46,768 bases of DNA from Gyrodactylus bullatarudis (taxonomy: Eukaryota > Platyhelminthes > Monogenea > Gyrodactylidea > Gyrodactylidae): contig SSNU01000260.1 in assembly GCA_012064415.1 (NCBI GenBank), positions 1 through 46,768 of the forward strand. The letters run 5' to 3'. The position numbers were made by a program, and so were the translations under genes. The notes under the pieces were generated by a model, which saw nothing but the letters and a program-made list of their open reading frames with translations, was not told the DNA's origin and made no database searches. Below are positions 24,201-34,900 of this stretch, piece after piece. How positions within the stretch are numbered: the stretch's first letter is position 1; each line of letters starts with the position of its first letter.

Positions 24201-27200
24201 AAACTGTTTAAATCAGGAGAAAAATCTCTATAAAATTTTATAATTATTTTATAAATTCAATTTTAAGGTTTTTTGTGTTAAATGCTGTTACTTGTTAGTA
24301 ATCTTGTATATTTATTTCAGTTTTTAAAAAGGGGCAGAGAGGAGAGGGTAATTTTTGACAGGTAAGGTTCAGGTCGTACTGTAATATTATTCACTAAATA
24401 ATAAATCATACAGAATCACAGAATCTCTTGTGTTATTAATAAAATTAACAAAGATTGAAGTATACGTTATTTTTTTAATAAACATGGATACTTACATCAT
24501 TTCCAGATCTTCTATCAATTTTGAGTAAAACAAAATTTACTCGTGTTGCCCGAGGTAGATGATCATATGTTATGGAAAAGTTTAAGCTCTCGTTAAAAAC
24601 AGGTGGACTTGAAGTACTTATGAGGCTGGAGGATTTACTTTCAATAAAACTTTGGCAGCCATTGAAGAGACCCACTCTTACAGAGTAAAATGAAGATGAA
24701 TCATTATTCAATCTTCCACTGGAATTTGCCAAATTTTTTGTCATGATTTGAGGACTCTCTTCCTGTATAAAGAAATTATTAGAAGTAATCAAAAAATATA
24801 GAAGTATTAATTTAAATTCAAAATGCTGTGATAAATTTTTCGAGCATTTTTATTTTCAGCTAAATTCTATTGAGAATGAAGAAGATACTCCAAAACTAAT
24901 GTATCCTAATTGAGGTTGATTTTTTTCCTACAAGGGGCTTAAATAGGCATAAAATTGAGTTAAAGTCGAGGATTTTCAAAATAAATAGGTAAATTTTCAA
25001 CTTTGACTTGAATAGCTGAGAAACCAGAAGAGTCAAAAGAAAGTTTACTTGACCTCTTTTGCTAAGAATTTAATCCTGAACAAGATTATGTCATTTTTGT
25101 CTTTCTATCTCATCCATGTTTTTCTCTATTGAAAGGCAAAGCACTACAAGTCGGGTTTTCAGACTTTATCGAATAACTCGAAAATTCTATTGTAGAATTC
25201 TTTATGAAGCGCATATCTGAAATCACCGAAAAATTCCCTACAAATATGGAAAATATCATTGAGAAGAATTTTTCCATGTAAGACTGTGTTAGCCATCATA
25301 TCAATGATAATTTTGAGTTTGAAAATTATAATTTAAAGCTGATTCTATAAATTTTTCCTTTAACTTCCTTATTTTAGATCCAATTCTAATAAAACATATA
25401 CCAATAGAATTGTTACAGCCCATACAACATTTTGATGATGTTATTTTTACAAATTCATTCAACGGTATTTGAAAAATTCAAAAATACTATACTTCATTAA
25501 GATACAAAACGCAATATTTATGTTTTCACTTTTTCATAATTGATTCTATCGGTATGTAAGCATCCAATTTTCTCAAGTATGATAAATTAATTTTCATGAA
25601 ATTTTTCTAGCTCAACTTCTGAAAAAAAAAATTTCATGCTTAATCGAAATCGGCTATTCACGAAAGATCGTTTGAATGAGCTTTTTGAGCTCAAGAACCG
25701 AAATTTAAGCAACCGAGCAATAGCCAAATTGCTTTGTTGTTCTTTTACAACTATCAACAACCTTCTAAAAAGAAAGGGGTACAAGAAAAAATTATTTAAG
25801 CGAGGTCCTAAGTCTAAAATTACTAATTTGATGTTGGGAAAGATCAAAAGAATGATTGAAAAAGATGGGAAGAATTGTTTAAAGATAAGAAATGAATCTC
25901 AACATTAGTTTACGAACACTCCAAAATACTGTCAAGAAAAACCTTGAATGTCGTTGGAGGAAGGCAAAACGAGTTTGTTTCTTATCTGAAATTGATAAAT
26001 CGAGACCCCTAGACTGGGCCAAAGGAAAAATAAAAGAGAACTTTGATTGGAAAATAGCCATATTTTCAGATGAGAAGAAATTCAATTTAGATGGCCCTGA
26101 TGCCCTTAGTTATCGTTGGCAATCAAAATATCGTTCAAAATCGCAAACAGTCAAAAGAAATTTTGGTGGTGGCTCAGTAATGGTTTGGGGAGGCATCAGT
26201 TATGGAGGGACTCTGAGGCTAGAATTCATAAGCTCCAAGATGAATTCAGAAACCTATCAAAAAGTTCTTGAAAACTCCCTGATACCATTTAAAGAAGAGA
26301 TATTAGAAAATGGATTGATTTTTCAGCATGATAACGCGCCTTGTCATCGATCTAAATCTACTAAAGAGTTCTTAGACCAAGCTGGTATAAATATCATGGA
26401 CTGGCCGCCTAGAAGTCCTGATCTCAAACCAATTGAGAACATATGGGGAACTCTATCTCAGAAAGTTTACAAAAATGGGAAGCAATACTGAAATATACAA
26501 GAACTAAAAGATTTCATCACTAAAGAGTGGGATTCTTTTAGAAAAGATGATCTTGATCCCTATCTTATATCTATGTATCAAAGATTTAATGATGTCATTG
26601 AAAATAAAGGGGATTTCTTGAAATAAAAAAGTGAAAACATAAATATTGCGTTTTGTATCTTAATGAAGTATAGTATTTTTGAATTTTTCAAATACCGTTG
26701 AATGAATTTTTAAAAATAACATCATCAAAATGTTGTATGGGCTGTAACAATTCTATTGGTATATGTTTTATTAGAATTGGATCTAAAATAAGGAAGTTAA
26801 AGGAAAAATTAAAGAGAAAACCTAAATTTTGCGACCACTATAGTTTCAACTTACAAATGAATGGAAATTAGACAAATGTGAGATGGAATTATGTTTCCCA
26901 GTATCTGCATATCTCTGACGAAGAAAATGATCAACATTCATTGGTGTGGTAGATTCAGAAATTTTTACATTTGAATTAAATCCTGGATTTGTTAATATGA
27001 CAGAGTTTTTAAGATATATCGAAAAATGCTCATTGAAATCCATCAGATTGAGAAAATTATTGTCTAAATTTTCAGAATCGATTGAGTTAATAGGAATAGA
27101 ATGAAAGTTTATCCATTCCTGAGCACTCATTGAGGTATATCGCACGATCTCATCTAAAGTCATCAGGTTTAATTGGGGTTGCTGACCATCTTCCAAACAC

Positions 27201-27949
27201 TTTTGGATGTACAAATAATCAATCAACTTTGAAGTATAATCAAAAAGGTAGGAGTTTGAACAGCAACATTTCAAAATAAAGTTTCTGTGGTCTTCAACTT
27301 GATCAATTTTGTATTTTTCTGCTTTGATAGCTCGAATTGTATCAATCAGCGTGACATCGATTGGTAATTCTAGAAGAATTCTTATAGATTCTCCCTCAGC
27401 ATTTTGAATATATGAAACAATTTTGAAGTTTTTTCTTCGTTTCATTAACACTGAGTTGTTGTCATATCTAGGCTCTTCATTCAGGTATTTAGAGGCATTA
27501 AACATATCATGGACCAGGTTGGAATGATTTTGATTAGCAATTACAGAATATTGAGAGTAGGCCCAGCGAAATTCATCACAAACTTCTATTGTTTTGTCAA
27601 AATGATCTGAATCTAGTCCAATGCAACAAAACAAGTTTTCCCGAAAATTTTTGTCGAGAGTAGACTCATATTCAATCAACCTTAGTATTGGGAAAACTAT
27701 TCCCAGCTCAGGAACTGTTGATTTTAAATCGAGAAAAATTTCTTCATCTACTGAGGTGGTAATACCAGTGAAGACATACTGTTCTCTCCAGTCAATAAGG
27801 GAATGTAAAAAATTATTCTGATTTTTGAGAATCTTTTCTTTTAAATTATATAGAGTAAGGGATTTATCAACTTCCAGTTGTTGTACACAGCCATTTGGGA
27901 GGAAAATAGAGAACTCGCAAGGATAACTTAATGAATTAAATTGGACCAT
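18293..27949 (-). CDS. PIK3CA-like: Class I phosphatidylinositol 3-kinase catalytic subunit (p110)
   Basis: Phosphorylates PI(4,5)P2 at the plasma membrane downstream of receptor signalling. Seven exons (27949-26855, 24762-24496, 20850-20451, 20324-20123, 19961-19688, 19631-19380, 19321-18293) join without a frame break to 1172 residues. Order: adaptor-binding domain (about 1-100), Ras-binding domain (about 180-290), C2 (about 340-520), helical domain (about 590-790), kinase domain (about 850-1172). Kinase motifs: CKIMHSKKKPLWLVW, IIYKHGDDLRQDMLTLQ, catalytic loop GIRDRHNDNIM and activation loop DFGHFLDNRKKKFG. The family Gly before DRH is Arg here. A Ser/Gly-rich insert of about 50 residues interrupts the helical domain. 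The C-terminus stops at WFGHWMNS, a few residues shorter than vertebrate p110-alpha. Two long introns hold transposons; the gap of N lies in the second and hides no exon, because C2 continues directly into exon 3. Confidence 0.95.
21258..21593 (+). mobile_element. Penelope-like element fragment (linker and start of GIY-YIG nuclease)
   Basis: Plus-strand reading ENGYPAKFVDKFINQPTVSD, then LKFKGDGFSNDIRR, LIHKDLLKPEEKTLLVYQIQ and CDCGASYIGRTIRKF. The last contains the GASYIG start of the GIY-YIG endonuclease of Penelope-like elements. It stops shortly after. It points opposite to the reverse-transcriptase fragment at 22567-22886, so this locus is two inverted pieces rather than one simple copy. 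Confidence 0.85.
21733..22566. other. Assembly gap (834 N)
   Basis: Unresolved sequence inside Penelope-derived DNA; the repeat nature of both flanks is the likely reason the assembly failed. Long ORFs drawn through it are artefacts. Confidence 1.
22567..22886 (-). mobile_element. Penelope-like reverse transcriptase, N-terminal fragment
   Basis: Minus-strand reading FLPKTHKIDSDNLPDILPMR, PILDMSASPQQNLARWL, then MVSLDIASLFPNIPIEETL. These are the RT finger and motif A (catalytic Asp in SLDIASLF) typical of Penelope. It runs into the N gap on its 3' side and is cut on its 5' side by the piggyBac remnant. Confidence 0.85.
22890..23473 (+). pseudogene. piggyBac transposase 3' remnant nested in a Penelope element
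   Basis: Reads YYQHKGGVDTLD and an RRATKRWP box, then FWNMLDIAAYNAYVLYSLKW, ending in a Cys-rich zinc-binding tail (CGLCSRERDRITRTTCSKC, ICDQCF). These are the C-terminal parts of piggyBac transposases. At least one frameshift near 22927 and one stop are present, and the N-terminal two-thirds is gone. The terminal repeat CCCTTGCACTGGAAAT (inverse) ends at 23473 against TTAA at 23474-23477. Beyond this TTAA the Penelope 3' tail resumes (GGAGAGTTTTGGTGTTTT, also at 36480), so the piggyBac copy inserted into the Penelope copy. Confidence 0.85.
23520..23600. mobile_element. Second piggyBac-like terminus
   Basis: TTAAACCCTCGCCCTGGAAA at about 23522 has TTAA followed by an end of the same pattern (CCCT-G--CTGGAAAT) as the piggyBac ends at 23473, 40454 and 42509. 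The matching opposite end was not found. Only 40-odd bases of Penelope tail separate it from the first piggyBac copy. Confidence 0.5.
23850..23940 (+). repeat. Fragment of the IS630/Tc1-like element end
   Basis: About 90 bp starting CACTCAAAAATCCCATAG and passing ACCACCTTCACATTGG and TTTTTTAGACA match, with scattered changes, the left end of the element at 37980-38070. Solo remnant. Confidence 0.55.
25349..26811 (+). mobile_element. Tc1-family transposon with about 185-bp terminal inverted repeats
   Basis: Inverted repeats about 25349-25535 and 26626-26811 (AATTTTTCCTTTAAC at the tips, GTTTTCACTTTTT at the inner edge) flank one transposase. Length near 1.46 kb and long TIRs fit the IR/DR type of Tc1 elements. 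It lies in the first intron of the PI3K gene, opposite in direction. Confidence 0.88.
25636..26626 (+). pseudogene. Tc1 (DD34E) transposase, two lesions
   Basis: N-terminal helix-turn-helix region (RLNELFELKNRNLSNRAIAK) and a basic GRPKS-like hook (KRGPKSK), then the catalytic core. The first Asp is in FSDEKKFN, the second in FQHDNAPCH and the Glu in SPDLKPIENIWG; 34 residues separate the last two, the Tc1 signature. A 1-nt frame change lies at about 25885-25905 and a TGA at 26489 replaces a residue shortly before the C-terminus. Otherwise the frame is intact to the TAA at 26624, so death is recent. Confidence 0.88.
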
Positions 27950-28119
27950 TTAGTAATTATAATAAAGCATGAAATTAATTATTTAATTGATAATCAATTA
28001 TTGATTAATTTTATCAGCTGTTAAACATTTAAATTATTGTTTTGACATAATAAAATAAATTTCTATAATTTCCTGTTTGTTTATTCTTTAATTTGAGCAG
28101 TTATTTATATTTGAGTCAA
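27950..28119. promoter_or_regulatory. 170-bp bidirectional promoter interval
   Basis: Separates the divergent ATGs of the PI3K gene (-) and the membrane-protein gene (+). AT-rich; no specific motif assigned. Confidence 0.5.
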
Positions 28120-28913
28120 ATGTTCATATGTCAGTACAACTCTCGTACGATACCAATAATTTATTTCACATTAGCTTATTTAGTTAATGAGAAATTCTGC
28201 CTAAAATTGAACTATAATTTGTTTTGGATCGTGCATATTATATCACAGTTTTTTGTGAGACACACCAGACCGAAAAATGTTGAGAGAGCTGTCCCTAACA
28301 TGAGCATATTCTTTGATAGTATATCGATGGAGCTCTTAAAGTATTACGATATATTTTCTGTTACAGTAAATGACATTTTTGAACTTATATATAGGCGTTG
28401 ATGATTTCTATACATTCATTTAAACGAGGGAATATTTTAGCTAAAATAATCTCATTCATTCTATTCATCTTTTTGATAACCATGAAGAGAAAATTCAACT
28501 ACGCATGTGATTTTGTTGAATTTAATCCAGGCCTTATCCCGTTAATTATTCTCTTATCATTTTCAATAGTCGATAACTCTTATTTGTTTTCTAAAGAGCA
28601 AACAAAAAATCAATCGATTACAACGCTAGCAGTGCTATTAATGTATACATTTTTAATTTTTTTCGAATTAAAAAATATTGATTACTTATATAGTATACTA
28701 TTCGGATTCGCAACCTCAATCATTCCTTGTAGGGACTCATATGTAAGTAGTTTACTTTTATCATCTAACTTTTCCAAAATTGTCATTTTAATTTTACAAA
28801 TCTTGATAAACTATTTAATTGGAATTGATGTTTTTCAGCCCTTCTATATCATATCGATAATTCTTTATATTTTTGTTAACTTTTGTAAAAATGAAATATA
28901 TTATGTTGAATAA
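28120..28913 (+). CDS. Multi-pass membrane protein, 254 aa, unidentified
   Basis: Exons 28120-28365 and 28395-28913 join across a 29-nt intron (GTAAAT donor, TATATAG acceptor). The product is strongly hydrophobic with about six or seven predicted membrane spans, for example IISFILFIFLITM, LIPLIILLSFSIV, TTLAVLLMYTFLIFF, IVILILQILINYLIG and FYIISIILYIFVNF. A short charged HTRPKNVERAVP loop lies near residue 55. I cannot place the family; a transporter or an ER glycolipid enzyme subunit would fit the look only. The polyadenylation signal AATAAA overlaps the stop codon. The convergent EXOC4 stop is 35 bp away. Confidence 0.65.
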
Positions 28914-28948
28914 AATTTATATTAATAAAATCTTTGAAAGAAATTTCA

Positions 28949-31900
28949 TTAAAGGTGAGTTTTAACGGTATGATCAGGTTCATTTGATTTGGAATTATCA
29001 GAATTTTTCGTAATAAACTTTTTGATCTTTGCAATTGATTCTTGTATTTTCGAATTGTCATAGCTAGGATGACTTCTTTGATAAAGACTGAACAAACTTT
29101 GATAATTCTCAACAGGAAATGCTGATCCTTGTTCATCAACTCGATTTACAACAGCCTAAAGATTCAAGGTTTAAATAATAAAAATTCTTACCTCTGGTTT
29201 TAAATTGAATAATTCGTAGAATTGTTTTACACGAATGAGATCGGTTTCCTGATTTTCAGTGATGGATGAGATCTCCTGCTGTAAACGGTAAATAACCAAG
29301 CAACTAAAATAATAAGAGGAAATCATAATTTTATGTAAATTTGCAGCAACTATTAGACTTACATCTTTTTATTTCCGTTTGAGTTCATTTTTTTGATTTT
29401 GTCCATAAGTCGTAGGAATAATTGGGAAATAAAATCACCATAAGAATCGAATATGAATCTAAATTTGTGTTTGTTAAGTGTATTACACAAAACATCCCTG
29501 GTTTCATTGAGGTATTTTATAAAGTTCACAACAGACGGATCAACAGATATTTTATCTGCTTGGCAATGATACATTGTATCAGAATCTAAATGGCCAAAAA
29601 CATTGTAGGCCCGAGCCCGAACCTCAAGGTAAATAGTCAAAAGACAAGTTGTCGACATTTTATCCAACTCTGGGAGTCGATAGCCAATCTCTGGACTAGA
29701 AATGAAAGAAAAAATTATATAAACTTGAATGATTGGGTTATCTTCAATGATCAATTAACCGTTATTTTTAAAAAGGAGGATAATTAATTATGATCAATTT
29801 CGAGCTTCAAAAATAGGACAATCACGATCTTCAAAGGAAAAAGTGGGTTTCTAGGAGAAGTTTACTGCTTTAATCTATTTTTCCTTTTAATTCTATACAG
29901 ATAAGAATTTTTGATAAATAATTATTGTATTGGAAACTTTTTTCAGTACTTACTTGAGATTTGAAGAATTTTTTTTTGACGCATTTGTATCAATCGAAGT
30001 AATAGCCCTTTTCCTAGAATTGACGCTTTGAGCAAGATCTTCATTTGTATCACTCTTGAATTTGGAATATTCGTTCTTTTGCCATTCTTCGAACTTACAC
30101 ACTTCTTCATAGAACCAGCACTGAAAGTAATGACTAATTAATATGAGTACGATGCTTTATTTTCGTGAAAGCTTGATTTTACAAAAATTTCAACCAATCA
30201 GAATCATTAATTTTTAATCTTATTTTGATAGAGGAAGGATTAAGCAAAACCCTGAGGTTAGCTTTAAATTCAATTGTAGTTCAACTGTGAAAAAGAAATA
30301 AAACTAGAGTGAATTCACAAAGTAGCAGCATTTGAAGGTGTTATTCTAAAACAAGAGAACATTATTTTATTCAATCCAATTTCAGTTTGTGCTTGAAGAC
30401 ATTTTTAAACCATTAGAATACTAAAAATTAAAATACTAATTAAAGTGTTTGATTTTTAGTGATAAGACAGAGCGATTGAAACAAAGGAATATACACTGAC
30501 TCTCTTCCGAAGTATTTTCATGCAGGTAAATATAGAAAATTTGATGTATTCTAGGTGTGTTCTGATAAGCAACTTATTCTAGTTGAGCTATTCCAGGGTT
30601 TTTACACGTAAAAAAGACATACTCGAATCTGATTGGCTCTAGCATTCACCCTCCCAAAACGCAAAATTTGCGCTGACTCTCTTTCGAAGTGTTACCGAAT
30701 ATAGTTTTGTAACAGATGATTTAATTTCTCTCATTTATAATCAAATATTTTTGGTTCTCTCTTATTTTTAATTCAGTAAAGCACCGAATTTGCCACTTCA
30801 AAAAATTTATTTTCCAATATTTTGGTGCTCTACCAATTAGTATTGTATAATTTTTCGAAATCTTTTTTTGATTCTCAAGTTAACCTATACGTTAAGGTTA
30901 ATTGCAAAAAGTGTAGTGGGGCTAGGAATATTTACAAAATATGTGGGATATATTTGTATTTTATGTGGGATACATCGTTTTTATTCGTATTTTTGGGGGG
31001 GAGGAGGAATATTTTCATGAAATATGCCACACACCAATATACTTTATATAAAATGTGGGATACACCAATAGATATTTTCAAAAAATGTACTGCTCTTTAT
31101 AATTTATGTAGTGCATTTTTAATAATTTCAATTTTAGTGGTGTTTAAATTCATTTGAAAAAAATGTCAGCAATAGAATTTAAAAATATTCTCAGTTCAAT
31201 TATAAACTATGCAAATTACTTTTTGATAAATACTTGCAAGTAAATTTAATTATAATAATATTTCAGCCATAATATTCAAGATTTGTAAATAGTTGAAAAA
31301 AATTATAATAAATGTTATTATATATGCTACATAATTTTAATTATAACAAATTATATTCATAGTTTTAACAATTATAAAACCTCATGCGTATTTGTTCTAT
31401 TAATTTTAATTATCCTCTAAAAACTTGAGTTGCAGGTTGTACAATATTTTTAGGTTTTGGGTATTCATGGATAATTTTCATAAATCAATTTCATTGGTTG
31501 GAATTAAGCATAAATAAGTTTCGTTTTAAAAAATCTTCACATTATGAACTTTAAAATTGAAACCTCATACAACTCAATTAAAGATTTCAAAAATGAGCTT
31601 GATATTTATTTGCAAAATATTCAACGAGGATATAAGAATTCAAAATCATCTGGAAATTATAGAAAATTTATGTGTGTATCTGAAGACTGCCGATTTGATA
31701 TTAGTCTAAATAAAAGATCTGACGGAAGATTTCATATTACTAAGTTTCTCAATCACTCATGCCATGAAGTAAGCTTATACTTTTATAAATTTTTAGACCC
31801 ATTTGTCCGCTAATAAGAACATGATTGTTAACAATCTGAAAAGTTTGAGCCAGCAAGTTGGGTCTCTACGGCCTAAGGATTGCATAAATGTTTTGAAAAG

Positions 31901-34900
31901 TGAATATGGTCTAGAGTCGAATTATCACAAGGCTTGGAGATCTCTGAAGGAATGCAAACTCAAAGTTAATGAAGGTGTATTGAACTCTTTTGATAAACTT
32001 GAAGCTTATTTTGAGTGGAATTCTATAAACAACCCACTGTTTACCAATTATCGCTGTTGATGGCTGTCATTTTAAGTCAAATTCAGATTATTCAATTCTT
32101 TTGGCCTCTGGAGTAACTGGAGATAAAGAAATTTATCCAATTGCTGTTGCTATCGTAGAAAATGAATGCAAAAAGACATGGTCATATTTCTTTGAAAATC
32201 TGGATCGATCGCTAAGTTTGAAAGACTTAGTAATTCTATCTGATCGTGAGAAAGGTCTCATAGCGAGCATAAGCCAAATTTTGCCAAAAGTTCTACATTC
32301 ATTCTGTCTTTACCATATCGGCAAGAATATCAAAGCTAAATTCAAAATTAATCTTAATAATCTTATATTCAATGCAGCTAAATCTATTACTGAAGAAAAA
32401 TTTCTTGAAATAATGAATGAAATAAAAATGAAGAGTTTGGATGCCTATATATATTTATCAGAAATACCATTTGATCATTGGTGCAACTTTGCCTCAGAAA
32501 AATGTAAATATGTATTAACTTCAAATGCAGCAGAGTCCGCTAACGCAGCGATTATTGAAATGCGGAATCTCCATCCATTTAACTTTATATACTCATTTGT
32601 GAATAAAACTCATGCAATCTTCCAAGATAAACTCACTTACTATGAGAAGAAAACAGAAACATTTACTAGGTTTATCATGTCCCAACTTGAACCAAATCTC
32701 GAAAATTCAAGATTCTTAATTGTTAGCAAAGCAGATAAGCCTGGAGTATTTAGGGTAAGCAAAGAAAAATTCTGCAAAATTGATAAAATAGTTAATTTGG
32801 AATTTATGACATGCTCTTGTGGCCTTGTGAAAATCAATGGATATCCATGCAAGCATATGATTGCAGCTATCATACACGATGGAAAAATAATTGACAATTT
32901 TATCAAAGACTTTTTCAAGAATACCAATTTAAAAATTGCTTTCAAAACTGATTTCAATTTTTGTGATCTTGATATCTTGAAAAGTAGCTCAATTTCATCT
33001 ATAAAAAGCATCAGAAAAAAAGGAAGACCCAAGAAGAAAAGAATCATTTCTATTGCCGAAAAGTTTTAATTTGACACTCTCATTATCTGATTATAAAATT
33101 TTTTTTGATAAATAAATTTGGAAAAGAATTTAAACACCACTAAAATTGAAATTATTAAAAATGCACTACATAAATTATAAAGAGCAGTACATTTTTTGAA
33201 AATATCTATTGGTGTATCCCACATTTTATATAAAGTATATTGGTGTGTGGCATATTTCATGAAAATATTCCTACCCCCCCCCCCCCAAAAAAAATACGAA
33301 TAAAAACGATGTATCCCACATAAAATACGTTATTATTATGCATAGTCAAACGATTACTTTTTCTTCATCTTCTCTCAAAAGAGATATTTTGAGTTATTAG
33401 ATTCATCAAGTTACAACCAAGGTATAAAGGGATAGCAATGAACGCTAATTTTTCAAATTTTTTTAACACATCAAAGGCATCCTGTTCATTAAAATTGAAA
33501 ATAAGACTAAAAAATTAGTGTATAGATAAACCTCCATATCTGTTTAAACAAAATCAAGTATTTCACGAATTTGATTTACCAATGATTCATGGAGAACTGC
33601 CAATTGTTGAAGAGCAGAGTCATTTTCTATTACATCTAGAACAGGATTTTCATGCGATAACTCTTCTTTAATTAAATCGTTGAGCTTGTTTGACTCTTCG
33701 GCAGCTAACCTTGTTGCCTCTGACTCATGCAGGGTTAAGTTCATCTTCTTAATTATTTAAAAATAATAATAGTAGTTATTAGTTGTAAAAATAATTAAAT
33801 TAAAATGGATTGGAATAATTTCCAGTTTTGGTGAATTAAAATTTTTTTGTTGTTGTTAGAAAGTATGGTTTTATTGAGTTAGGAAAGTAAAAATAAATAA
33901 ATATAAATACAATATAGCATCTCTGATATAATATGGCGGTTCAAAAATAATATAATTTGATTAGTCTATGTTCGTGAAATATGTATAATGAGAATTGTAG
34001 AAATAAATAAGCCTTACAAAAAAATTTGATTAACATTCTGGGATTAATGAAGATTAGCATAGAGGAGACTCTTAGAATAATCAAGTTTAGACCTTATGTG
34101 AGACATTATAGTTTTAATGACAGGTCAGTCAGAGATTTTATATTTTTTATCAATCATATTATATGAAGATAGTAAATAGTGATTTGAAAAAGAGGGGTTT
34201 CTGAGGTTATATGAATTTTCAAATGTGTTAACAGATTTAGCAAATGATTTAACAATGATGCATATCTTCTAGCCCAGAGAGGGTTAAGCCCAGAGATTAA
34301 TAATGTAGAAACTGAGTTTCCACATTGACCATTTTATTAATTTCCCCCTTATATGACTAAATAAAGTAATAAATAATTATTTATAATGCAATGCTTATTT
34401 ATATATCTTTATGTTAATTTCAAAATTGTAAAATTATTCTTGTGATAACTCTTGAAAAAAATATCCCAAGAGATAGTACAACGTAAATATTACATGAATT
34501 TTTTTTTGCTTGATTGATTTAAAAATTTTTTTGTTGATCTGAGTTTTTATCAAGATAACACTTGAACCTAAACAGAAGTCAAATTTTAGTTCGAGTGTTT
34601 TGCACTTGAAATCTGAAAATGTCAATACTCATCAGACCTATTATGAGGTCTATCGTCTATTGTAGAATCAATATTATTAACCAATAAGATTTCTTCTAAA
34701 AGTATTGTGGTCAAGACCTTTATTTGTACGACATAATTCCTAAATATGCAAGAAAAGTTCAACGCTTCCCTCTCAGCAATCCCCAAGAGATTCAATTCTT
34801 TACGTTTCAATGATGCAAGATACGAAGAATTTGTTAACAAAGTAAAGTCTTCCAAAAATCCCGATGCTTGCCGAATCGACAAAATCTGTACAAGATCTCT

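Larger units (their letters stand above)
20851..24495 (-). other. 3.6-kb transposon-filled intron of the PI3K gene
   Basis: Lies between the C2-domain exons. Contains inverted Penelope fragments, the N gap, a piggyBac 3' remnant, a second piggyBac-like end and a fragment of the IS630-like repeat also seen at 37980. The stretch 23940-24470 shows no gene. Its phrase GGGCAGAGAGGAGAGGGTAA at about 24331 resembles one on the opposite strand near 6750-6770, so it is an interspersed repeat. Confidence 0.75.

Noticed and set aside
30822..31157. 111-codon ORF and its mirror at 33066-33260
   Set aside because: Both fall inside the two MULE terminal inverted repeats, which explains why the same peptide appears twice.
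33375..33482. Possible EXOC4 exon DAFDVLKKFEKLAFIAIPLY
   Set aside because: It ends in a stop with no useful donor, and EXOC4 similarity is continuous without it.
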